Part shown: positions 1-7,060 of the stretch, piece after piece
Layout: every line of letters starts with the position of its first letter
How positions within the stretch are numbered: the first letter of the stretch is position 1
Assembly (NCBI GenBank): GCA_964385995.1
Contig: CAYLRF010000007.1
Span: 1 to 40,369, forward strand
Source: CAYLRF01 sp964385995
Lineage (GTDB): Bacteria; Bacillota; Clostridia; Lachnospirales; Lachnospiraceae
DNA length: 40,369 nt
Direction: 5' to 3'
Program-made: the position numbers and the translations under genes
The notes under the pieces: generated by a model
Told to the model about the DNA's origin: nothing
Seen by the model: the letters and a program-made list of their open reading frames with translations, nothing else
Database searches by the model: none

Positions 1-105
1 TACGCGGACTTGTCACATTTAGCCGTCGTGCTAAAGTCCCGCTTCCGGTAGAGCGACGTACACCTTACGCGGGACTTGTCGCGAACCGTCATCTCACGCG
101 CACGC
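1..105. repeat. Partial ~65-bp tandem repeat cut by the window edge
   Basis: TACGCGGACTTGTC at position 1 recurs as TACGCGGGACTTGTC at position 66, and the bases after each copy are loosely similar (AGCCGTCGTGCTAAA against AACCGTCATCTCACG). Bases 18-35 form a perfect 6-bp stem, TTTAGC/GCTAAA, with a six-base loop. The stretch lies downstream of the last pilus gene. It probably continues beyond the left edge, so copy number is unknown. Confidence 0.45.
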
Positions 106-124
106 GATATCCGAAACATATACT

Positions 125-574
125 TCATACCGGCGCGAAGCCGAGCGCCAAAACCGCGGGATACGCCGCCGCGAGCGCGGGTATAAAGGGTATGGAGCGC
201 GTTTTGTTTCTTCCGCGCCGCATACAGCTTATAAGCGCCGCCGCGAGCGAGATGAGAAGCGCGGCAAAGACTGTCGCGAGCGTCGCCCTCCATCCCGAGA
301 CCGCTCCGATGAGAAGTATCATCCAGCTGTCGGCATATCCCACCGCCTCGTTTGTTACCTTGCTTACGATGAAGAAGCAGACTCCAATGACGCTGCCTAA
401 AAGCATTCCCGCGGCGCCCTCTCCCTTAGCCGATATCAGAGTAATGACGCAAAGTACCCCCAAAGCGATCGATATAACCGTCATATACGCCACCGATATC
501 CGCTTTGTCTTAAAGTCTTTTACCGCCGCGGCCGCAAGAAACACCGCCATGGCGATCATCGTTATCACACGCAT
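125..574 (-). CDS. Prepilin peptidase, A24 family (TadV/CpaA-like)
   Basis: Predicted membrane aspartyl protease that would cleave the leader of the Flp pilin and of pilin-like proteins in this cluster. The 149-residue protein is almost entirely hydrophobic, with about five membrane segments. The first catalytic Asp lies near the N-terminus in KDFKTKRIS (D-x-K-x3-I). The second lies in GYADSW, a variant of the family GxGD motif with Ala in place of the second Gly. It is short because, like other Tad peptidases, it lacks the methylase domain of PilD-type enzymes. I start at ATG 574 because GGGAGG lies 10 bases upstream; a GTG at 592 is also in frame. It is the last gene of the minus-strand Tad cluster, after the TadE-like gene. 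The family is clear; activity of the GYAD variant is inferred. Confidence 0.8.
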   Translation of the reverse strand: MRVITMIAMAVFLAAAAVKDFKTKRISVAYMTVISIALGVLCVITLISAKGEGAAGMLLGSVIGVCFFIVSKVTNEAVGYADSWMILLIGAVSGWRATLATVFAALLISLAAALISCMRRGRNKTRSIPFIPALAAAYPAVLALGFAPV

Positions 575-655
575 AACCTTTTTGCCTCCCACTCATTGTA
601 CCGTCCGATGACTTAAAATACCGAATACAAACCACAGCCCGGTGCGCTCTTACGC

Positions 656-1519
656 TTATTTGACGCACTTTGAGCAGCCGCTAAGCCCGTTTACGTCGCT
701 TAAGGGGATCGCGTAGACACTTCGTTTCAGCCCCGAACAGTTAAGAGACGTGTGATATTTCGTCCCGTAATCCGTGACATACACCACTCCCGATGAGACG
801 CCCTTTCCGCACCTTTCGCATTTCTTATATTTCGCTCCGTTCAGATTGCGCAGGGACCCTATATCTTTTTCGGCTACGGGGCGAATCGAAAGATCCAGAT
901 AACTGCAATTCGGATCCGCGTGATACACAAGGCCGTTTTTCGTCACATACACCGTGGTCTCGGCAGTCGCGCCCGCGAAGTACGACTCGTAACCAGTCCA
1001 TCCCTTTACCTTTACGCTCACGCTTCGGGATAACAACGGTATGTCAAAGACGGGGATCGGAAGCTTTATCTCATAAGCCACGTTAAGATCCATTACCGTG
1101 GTTGAACCGTATCTTTTCGAAGCCTTAAAGTCCAAACCCGACGCGCCGCCTTTTATCACGCTTTTATTCAGACGATCCTCGCCGATATTTTCCACAACCT
1201 TAGTCCTTACCTGTGACGGCGATATCAGGGGATTCACATACGCTTCTTTTGCCAGCTGCCTTCCCGCCGAATAGAGAGCGTTTCTTAAATTCGTCTGTAT
1301 GGACATGACCTCGAAAAGCCATATCATGCCCGTCACCGCGAAGAGAAAAAGACTGAGCGACAACGCCGCTTCAAGCGTAATGCTTCCCTTTTCCTTCTTT
1401 GCGGGATAAGAAGGCTCGCCGCCCCTTCCCACGTCCCCGGCGCGGCGTACTTTTACGGGGGAAGACGGCGATGTCCTTTCGGACCTGTTATGAAAAAGAT
1501 TTGATAATCGAAGTGTCAA
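656..1519 (-). CDS. TadE-like pseudopilin with two C-terminal Cys-rich modules
   Basis: Likely minor pilin or pilus-assembly protein of the Tad system. A pilin-type signal (KG before SITLEAALS, Glu at +5 of the mature form) leads into one membrane segment at about residues 46-71, as in TadE. The C-terminal third is unusual: two modules at about 190-237 and 245-285 share the pattern VYVT-x2-G-x2-YH-x4-CS-x-L ending in C-x2-C. The same pattern (YHxxxC...CxxC) occurs in small putative metal-binding domains of other Gram-positive surface or secreted proteins. An ATG at 1543 is in frame but has no ribosome site; its own codons form AAAGGAGGGAGG, which fits a TTG start at 1519 (spacing 6), so I use that. 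The leader before the pilin signal (about 45 residues, basic, Pro/Ser-rich) is long. Two arms of a 17-bp inverted repeat flank the start. Confidence 0.75.
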   Translation of the reverse strand: MTLRLSNLFHNRSERTSPSSPVKVRRAGDVGRGGEPSYPAKKEKGSITLEAALSLSLFLFAVTGMIWLFEVMSIQTNLRNALYSAGRQLAKEAYVNPLISPSQVRTKVVENIGEDRLNKSVIKGGASGLDFKASKRYGSTTVMDLNVAYEIKLPIPVFDIPLLSRSVSVKVKGWTGYESYFAGATAETTVYVTKNGLVYHADPNCSYLDLSIRPVAEKDIGSLRNLNGAKYKKCERCGKGVSSGVVYVTDYGTKYHTSLNCSGLKRSVYAIPLSDVNGLSGCSKCVK

Positions 1520-1604
1520 ATGAAACCTCCCTCCTTTCTTCATGAATTTTTTGTTATATGCCGCATTTCACATGGGATTCGTGATTTGAAAGGACATCGC
1601 CGTC
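1464..1604. repeat. 17-bp perfect inverted repeat around the tadE-like start
   Basis: GACGGCGATGTCCTTTC at 1464-1480 is the exact reverse complement of GAAAGGACATCGCCGTC at 1588-1604. The 107-base spacer holds the ribosome site and start codon of the TadE-like gene. One arm is upstream of the gene and the other is inside its unusual Ser/Pro-rich leader. In RNA the arms could pair and enclose the initiation region. Perfect 17-base complementarity is directly visible; any role is inference. Confidence 0.8.
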
Positions 1605-1629
1605 CGCCTCCGTATTTGTGCCCGCCGCG

Positions 1630-2946
1630 TTAATATTCATACTCGGTTTTAAAGGTGTCGTTTATCCCCGCCTGCAGGCGGCAGGTGCTTTTTATCTCCG
1701 CGGCAGTGACACATTCATCTACCGGAACCGAAAGATTTAACTCCACCATGTCAAGCGCCCTCATGGTCAGCTCACCGTTGTCGGCGGCAAGCAAAAATGA
1801 CTTCAGATAATCACCGTAGCTCAACCCGTTTCGGACACCGTCTCCCGCGGATATGTCATCTTCGGTACCCAGTTTTAACATCCCCGAAAGCGACAGCTGC
1901 CAGCTTTCCTTCGTCTTTACCGCCGGCACGCGTCCGCCCTTCGCGAGTACGCGCAAGTCTTGTACGCTCTCCGCGTATGCCCACGCGAGCAGCACCGCGT
2001 ATTTGACGGGCTCGGCCGCTTCCGGGGAAAGAAGCAGACTTGTGAGAGCGAGCGCCGCGGTCTGAGCCTCCGCCATTTTCTCACTGTCGGTCATAAGATA
2101 AACCGTATTTACACCGGTTCTTATAAGAAGAATCTTATTTAAGGCGCTTTCAAGATTCTGAGCGTCGCTTTCCTTCCCCGCAAGCAGATATTCCTCTTCG
2201 TATAATAGGCCCCGTTCGGAAGCCTCCGGCGGTGATTTCGGATCGTATCGCGAGAAATGACCGCTTAAATAACTGACAAAAAGCGCCTTCTGACCCGCGC
2301 CTTTTTTTGACGTGTCCGCCGAAAATCCCGCGCCCTCGCGAAGCTTCCTGTGAGACGGCAGGTTTTGAGTGTCTGCCTGTCTTTTCGATACCTCCTGCTC
2401 CTTCGGAATGACAAGCGCTAAAATCCCGGTTTTTTGCAGACGCTTAGCCGTCTCAAGCGGGCTGTCCTCCGTGGGAAGAGCCGCGTTTTCCTCCTCAAGC
2501 AGGCCCTTTATCTTTCCCGTCACATCCGCGGCGTCATCCTCCCAGTCTACGTCAGAGACTTCCTTTTGCTCTGTGGGCTTACCTCCCATGGCTTTTACGG
2601 CCTGAGTGAAAAAGGCGAGTCCGTCATCGTCGGTAAGAAGCCGCACCTTCGTCAGCTGATGGTTCATGCCGACCGCGCCGTAATATTTAAGCCGCCCCGT
2701 TATCTCGCCCGCGCCTCCGTGAGATCTCGCGAATATGTCGTAGCGCTTTAAAAGCTCCTTATCATACTCGGCAAATACGCTCTCTAGCGCGAGAGTCGTT
2801 TCCGAGCGGTGAGTGCTCTTGGTGACATATACGGACGCGCTTTGAAAAACCGCTCCCACAAACGAGATCATAAGAACGATGACAAGCGACAGAAAAACCG
2901 TGATCTCGCCCCTTATGCCGTTTCGTGTCTTTTTTCCCGTCATCAT
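1630..2946 (-). CDS. DUF5702-type TadG-like pilus protein
   Basis: Membrane-anchored pilin-like protein of clostridial Tad clusters. It opens with a basic stretch and a pilin-like signal (RG before EITVFLSL) followed by one hydrophobic segment at about residues 17-38. The rest is a large extracytoplasmic domain of about 400 residues, including the RYDIFARS segment that I associate with DUF5702 proteins. In these clusters it takes the place of TadG, which is thought to act at the cell surface or as a minor pilin. I start at ATG 2946 (438 aa) because GGAAGG lies 7 bases upstream; a TTG at 2961 is in frame. It follows the Flp pilin gene by about 55 bases. Family assignment is from recalled sequence character, not a search. 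Confidence 0.72.
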   Translation of the reverse strand: MMTGKKTRNGIRGEITVFLSLVIVLMISFVGAVFQSASVYVTKSTHRSETTLALESVFAEYDKELLKRYDIFARSHGGAGEITGRLKYYGAVGMNHQLTKVRLLTDDDGLAFFTQAVKAMGGKPTEQKEVSDVDWEDDAADVTGKIKGLLEEENAALPTEDSPLETAKRLQKTGILALVIPKEQEVSKRQADTQNLPSHRKLREGAGFSADTSKKGAGQKALFVSYLSGHFSRYDPKSPPEASERGLLYEEEYLLAGKESDAQNLESALNKILLIRTGVNTVYLMTDSEKMAEAQTAALALTSLLLSPEAAEPVKYAVLLAWAYAESVQDLRVLAKGGRVPAVKTKESWQLSLSGMLKLGTEDDISAGDGVRNGLSYGDYLKSFLLAADNGELTMRALDMVELNLSVPVDECVTAAEIKSTCRLQAGINDTFKTEYEY

Positions 2947-3001
2947 CCCCGCGCCTTCCAATCCTTCCCCGATATTTCTTACTGTTTACCTCTTCTTAAA
3001 C

Positions 3002-3190
3002 TTAAATCCCCGTCGCGTCGCGGGTTATCTTCTGGAAAATCTTGTTTACGAGACTCGTAAGCTGCGACTTGAAAATAACCACAAGCGCTATAAGTACCAC
3101 CAGTATTAAGATTACTTCCACCACCACGGATCCCTTCGTCTGCTTTTTCATCATTCCCGACCAAAATGTCTTAAACCTGTTTATGAGCAT
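3002..3190 (-). CDS. flp: Flp1-type type IVb pilin
   Basis: Predicted major pilin of the Tad pilus. At 62 residues it has the usual Flp size. A short basic leader ends in KQTKG, and cleavage after this Gly would give a mature protein starting SVVVEV with the conserved Glu at +5. A single hydrophobic helix of about 20 residues follows, then a short amphipathic tail. The ribosome site is strong: AAGGAGGAG with 5 bases before ATG 3190. It lies between tadC and the DUF5702 gene, and is separated from tadC by a 350-bp array of 22-bp repeats, so its mRNA begins or passes through that array. No promoter was recognised directly upstream, so expression may depend on read-through or on the array. Confidence 0.85.
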   Translation of the reverse strand: MLINRFKTFWSGMMKKQTKGSVVVEVILILVVLIALVVIFKSQLTSLVNKIFQKITRDATGI

Positions 3191-3225
3191 CTAAACTCCT
3201 CCTTCTTGATTTCGCCGTGTCGTAT

Positions 3226-3577
3226 GTCACGGTCTTTTCTACTCTGTCTCACGACTTTCCCTACACTGTCCCGAGTCTTTCCCTGCACTGTCCCGAGTCT
3301 TTCCCTGCACTTTTCAGCGACTTCCCTGACACCCCCTCACGGCCTTCCCTTACTCTGTCCCGCGCCTTTCCACACTACACTGTCCCTTGACTTTTCTTGC
3401 TCTGCTTTGCCACTTTCCATACACTATCCCGCAGTTCTCCCTACTCTGTCCCGTAGCTTTTCAGACTCTGCCTCACGCCTTCCTTACTCTCTCCTTCGCC
3501 TTCCCTACACTGTCCCTCGACTTTCCTCTTACTCTGTCCCACGACTTCCCCCTACACTTTCCCTTGGTCATCCCTAG
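3226..3577. repeat. Array of about sixteen degenerate 22-bp repeats
   Basis: The whole spacer between tadC and the pilin gene is a pyrimidine-rich array (plus strand). Units follow GTCCC-n2-GACTTTCCCTACACT with substitutions and 1-3 base indels; the two units starting near 3270 and 3292 are identical. The span of 352 bases divides into about 16 units averaging 22. On the transcribed minus strand it is purine-rich, with AGGGAAAG in most units. It ends at the tadC stop codon. There are no unique spacers, so it is not a CRISPR array. Confidence 0.85.
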
Positions 3578-4869
3578 ATACTCATCGAGAGAAACGCGGG
3601 TATTATTATCATCGCCATAACCACGGCAAGCATACCGAGCATTGGGATAAGAAGCTTCGTCCCGGCCGCCTCTCCCGCCATTTTCGCCGCGCTTTTTCTG
3701 TCCTCGAACGCCTGCGCGGCCTCCGTCTTTAAGATCTCACTTAAGCCTTTGCCTCCTTTCTTCAGATTTTGCGAGAGCAGGGCGCCGAATTTCATGATCA
3801 TGGCGGATCCGCAGCGCTTTCCGAATCTCTCATAAGCCTCGGCCTCGCAAACGCCGCTTTTCATCTCCGTAACCGTGGCGTCCATTTCCGCGTATATCGC
3901 CCGCACCGGCGTCCCGTCCGGACCTTTTTCGCTTCCGTCAGCGATCCTCGTAAACGCCCCTCTCACTGTCACCCCGGTGCTAAGCAGCAACGTGAACTTG
4001 CTTATCACATCCGGATAATCCCTCTCCATCTGCTCTATCCTCTTTCGGCGGGCGTCTTTCTCATCCTGTACGCTCTTATACACGAGAAACACGCATAGCG
4101 CCGCGCCGATCAGAAGCACCGGATAACCCGCGCCGCTTTCGCGCTTTGTCCACTTTACATCTTTTCCGAGCACCTTCGCGGGCAGTGAAAAACCGTCATC
4201 GCTTCTGGTGTCTTCCTCCGCCTCTTTGACGCTTTTTTTCACCGCGTCCGCCCATTTTTCCTTCCCGGTCTTTGTCGGCGGATAAACTCGCGCGTTCGTG
4301 ACATATACCGCCTCGTTTTCCTCATAGGAGAGCGTTCCCCGTATCTCTACCAATGTGCCTTCCTTCACACATTCTTCCTCGTTTATATTGCCCTCGGTAT
4401 CCAAAAGATCCGTATTGTCCGTCTCCCAGCGTATCGTTACCGGATACTCATCATCCGTATCGGGCAGCACGAGCCTCTTTTCCACGTGATCAAGGCTCTT
4501 ATTCTCTCCCGGGACGACTCTGTCAAGCTTTTTCATTATCTTTGAAAAAATCTCTTTTATCTCATCATCGGTATAAGTCCTCTCATGCACGTCGATATCA
4601 AGAGGCTCATCCTGAAGCTCTCCCTCTACCGTAGCCTCATATTTTTCCACTTTACTGCCGCCGCCGTAGGTGTTTCGCTTTAATTCGCCGGAGGAGCCGT
4701 CCGTCAGAAGGTTCGCGAAAAAGACGGCGAACGCGATCACGTCGCTTACAAGTATAATGAGGAAAATTCTCTTTTTTATTTTCGGCTTCAGCCTGTCGAA
4801 AATGTCGGTCTTTTTATCCAGCATGACCGCCGCGAAAAGCAAAACCAAAATCACCGCACATAAAATCAT
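3574..4869 (-). CDS. tadC: TadC-like type II secretion F-domain protein with Ig-like insert
   Basis: Inner-membrane platform protein of the Tad pilus, acting with TadB and the TadA ATPase. Two membrane helices open the protein (about 1-18 and 34-55). A large, acidic, presumably external region follows (56-245). Inside it, residues about 128-198 look like a bacterial Ig-like fold: VTIRWETDNTDLLD, then EIRGTLSYEENEAVYVTNARV. A third helix (248-265) returns the chain, and the C-terminal half carries the T2SF domain (DYPDVISKFTLLLSTG near 284) with closing helices. Canonical TadC is about 300 residues, so 431 reflects the insert. The start ATG 4869 has AAGGGG 6 bases upstream, and tadB ends only 10 bases before it. 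The stop lies at the edge of the 22-bp repeat array. Confidence 0.8.
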   Translation of the reverse strand: MILCAVILVLLFAAVMLDKKTDIFDRLKPKIKKRIFLIILVSDVIAFAVFFANLLTDGSSGELKRNTYGGGSKVEKYEATVEGELQDEPLDIDVHERTYTDDEIKEIFSKIMKKLDRVVPGENKSLDHVEKRLVLPDTDDEYPVTIRWETDNTDLLDTEGNINEEECVKEGTLVEIRGTLSYEENEAVYVTNARVYPPTKTGKEKWADAVKKSVKEAEEDTRSDDGFSLPAKVLGKDVKWTKRESGAGYPVLLIGAALCVFLVYKSVQDEKDARRKRIEQMERDYPDVISKFTLLLSTGVTVRGAFTRIADGSEKGPDGTPVRAIYAEMDATVTEMKSGVCEAEAYERFGKRCGSAMIMKFGALLSQNLKKGGKGLSEILKTEAAQAFEDRKSAAKMAGEAAGTKLLIPMLGMLAVVMAMIIIPAFLSMSI

Positions 4870-4879
4870 ATCGCGCCCC

Positions 4880-5635
4880 TTACACTTCTACCGTCACGAT
4901 ACGCCCGCCCCATATGTAAGCGGCGGCGTACACCAACAGACAAACCGTCATGATGACGACCCCGAGGGCGTTTCCGTACAGGATCTTCACGAACTCGGGA
5001 AAACTGAGCTTAATGTAGCAAATCATCGCGAACGGCACGGCGCTCATGATCTTAAACTCCGTTTTCTTAGCCGCCATCACGGTATCGATCTCGCGCTTTA
5101 CGTCTATCTTGTCGCTTATCTGGCTTATCGCGCCGCGTATGATACCGATCATATCGCCGCCGCCTCGCTTTGATATGGCAAATACCTCGGCGAACGTCCT
5201 CACATCGTCGTCTCCGGTGCGGAGGGCAAGCTCCCGAAATATCTCCTCGGCCGGAACATTTATGTCAAGCTGCCTTATGATGTAATCAAATTCCCTCATG
5301 ATCGGAGTATCTTTTTTATAAAGCAGTCTCAGGTCTTTATTTGCCTCCCTGATCGCGTTTTCCACGGAATATCCCGCGCCCAAAGCGGCGGAGACGGAGC
5401 GAATCGCCTCTTTAAACTGCAGGGTGAACGCCTGCTTTTTCGCGCGTATTTTCTGGCGCATACGGCTTTTCATGTACCATATAAGGCACGGCGATAAAAA
5501 AACGGCGGCAAGAGGCGTCCCGTAAAAAAGATACGCCGTCACACATATAAGCAAAATGCCCGTCAGCGCACTTTTCACATATTCAGATTTCCCGATATCC
5601 CGCTGCCAATAACTTTTCTCTTTTTTTGATTTCAT
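4880..5635 (-). CDS. tadB: TadB-like type II secretion F-domain protein
   Basis: Inner-membrane platform protein that pairs with TadC and couples the pilus ATPase to pilin polymerisation. A basic N-terminus (MKSKKEKS) leads to two helices at about 24-55, then a cytoplasmic T2SF domain with the typical segments SVSAALGAGYSVENAI and FAEVFAISKRGGGDMIGII, and two C-terminal helices. Length (251 aa) is a little short of usual. The start ATG 5635 lies inside the end of the TadA gene, giving a 53-base overlap in another frame. The overlap looks real: both the TadA tail (EIKKREKLLAAGYREI) and the TadB head have family-typical character. No strong ribosome site is seen, so translation is probably coupled to tadA. 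Confidence 0.82.
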   Translation of the reverse strand: MKSKKEKSYWQRDIGKSEYVKSALTGILLICVTAYLFYGTPLAAVFLSPCLIWYMKSRMRQKIRAKKQAFTLQFKEAIRSVSAALGAGYSVENAIREANKDLRLLYKKDTPIMREFDYIIRQLDINVPAEEIFRELALRTGDDDVRTFAEVFAISKRGGGDMIGIIRGAISQISDKIDVKREIDTVMAAKKTEFKIMSAVPFAMICYIKLSFPEFVKILYGNALGVVIMTVCLLVYAAAYIWGGRIVTVEV

Positions 5636-6792
5636 TTACTTTCACCCATTCGCCCCGGATCCTGCCTTCCTCTTCCTTAAGCTCGCGAAACTCGTATAAT
5701 GTCCGCATTTTTATCTCGTCATCCCGATACCCTTCAACCTCCACTATCCGCATAAGCTTTCTGGACTTATCGCGAAGTCTGGCCAGATGAACTATGATGT
5801 CGATTCCCGACGCTATCTGCCTGCGTATGGCGCTAAGCGGCATGTCCATCCCGGTAAGCACCATCGTCTCAAGTCTCGCGAGCATATCCTCGGGGCTGTT
5901 TGAATGTCCGCTGCTCGCTCCGCAGTGGCCGGTATTTAAGCTCTGAAGCATGTCTATGGCTTCGCTGCCGCGCACCTCGCCGACTATGATCCTGCTCGGC
6001 CTCATCCGAAGCGATGTCCTTAAAAGATCCCTTATCGTAATCTGCCCCGCGCCCTCCGCGTTCGCGTTTCGCGCCTCAAGCCTGACAAGATTCGCGATCC
6101 CGTTTATCCTAAGCTCCGCCGAGTCCTCTATGGTGACGACGCGCTCGTCTCGGGGGATATACTCAGACAAGGCGTTCAAAAATGTGGTTTTACCCGCAGC
6201 CCGTACCTCCGCTTACGAAGATGTTGTAGCGGGCGGCGACAAGTTTCCCCAGAAAGGCCGCTACCTCTTCGCTTATCGACTCCATCGCGATCAGCTTTTT
6301 CATGGTCATCACGTCTTTCGGGAATTTCCGTATCGTGACGATCGGCCCGTTTATCGCGACGGGCGGAAGCACCACGTTTACCCTCGAGCCGTCCTTAAGC
6401 CTCGCGTCCACTATGGGAGATGACTCGTTTACCATGCGGTTCGCGCCCGCGACTATCTGCTGTATCACATCCCCCAGCCTTCCCGCCGACATGAAGCGTT
6501 TGTTTAAACGTGACATGCGCCCGTCTCTTTCGATAAATATACTCTCCGTGCCGTTTATCATGATCTCCGTGATACTTTCGTCCTCGAGAAGCTCCTGAAG
6601 GATATCAAGCTTCCTGAAGGCGTTAAAAAGTTCCTTCCCGAGATCCATCTTATCCCGAAGCGACATGTAGATTTCGCCCGATTCCTCCTCAAGCACCCCG
6701 TGGATGATATCGACTAACGCCCCGTCGTCTATGTCGCGGGACATATCAAGTCTTTCCATAACCTTTTCCTGCAGTCTGTCCGATATTTCCAT
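5583..6792 (-). pseudogene. tadA: TadA/CpaF pilus assembly ATPase, frameshifted in Walker A
   Basis: Secretion ATPase (VirB11/GspE family) that would power pilus assembly at the membrane. The first part (6190-6792, 200 codons) holds the N-terminal domain, with LLEDESITEIMING and GSRVNVVLPP, and ends at SGGTGCG followed by a stop. The second part (5583-6179) resumes with the rest of Walker A and beyond: NALSEYIP, the Asp-box VTIEDSAELR, Walker B IIVGEVRGSEAIDML and GHSNSPEDML. The minus strand reads TGC GGG TAA AAC; one G fewer would give G-C-G-K-T-T. The extra base is within 6193-6195. The joined protein would be about 400 residues, a normal length. Ribosome site AAGGAGG precedes ATG 6792. 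It is either a true mutation, a sequence error, or less likely a programmed shift; as read, the ATPase is inactive. Confidence 0.88.
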
Positions 6793-6822
6793 TGCCTTAA
6801 CTCCTCCTTACGTTTTTCCTCC

Positions 6823-7006
6823 CTTTTAAACTTTTCTCTTTTCTGACACTCATTAGCGCGTCATCGAGGCAGTCTCGAAAGTTTACTTTTTAACGTTCCT
6901 CTTTTCTGACACGCTTTGACGCGTAATCGAGACAGTTTCGCAACTTTACTTTTAAACTTTCCTTTTTTCGACACTCTTTAGCGCGTCATCGAGGCAGTTT
7001 GCGGCG
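6823..7006. repeat. Three tandem copies of a ~63-bp repeat
   Basis: Between tadZ and tadA, three copies share the core TTTTCTGACAC, then GACGCGT or TAGCGCGTCATCGAGGCAG, then a T-rich tract. The GACAC element recurs at 6845, 6908 and 6970, so the periods are 63 and 62. On the transcribed minus strand each copy has a GACGC...GTGTC-type short inverted pair. The last copy runs almost to the tadA ribosome site. Confidence 0.8.
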
Positions 7007-7060
7007 TATCCGCGACGCACGCTTTGGCCCGTGCTCTTTCCCTCGCAGCATACAGCGGCA

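Noticed and set aside
3206..3577. 123-codon plus-strand frame rich in Ser, Pro, Leu and Phe
   Set aside because: It is the translated 22-bp array, low in complexity and with no ribosome site.
3226..3577. CRISPR array
   Set aside because: The 22-bp units abut with no unique spacers, and no cas gene is nearby.
6185..6200. Programmed +1 frameshift as the main explanation in tadA
   Set aside because: TadA genes are not known to need one, and the SD-like GGAGG is just the Gly-Gly codons of Walker A at the wrong distance for an RF2-type shift; mutation or sequence error is simpler.
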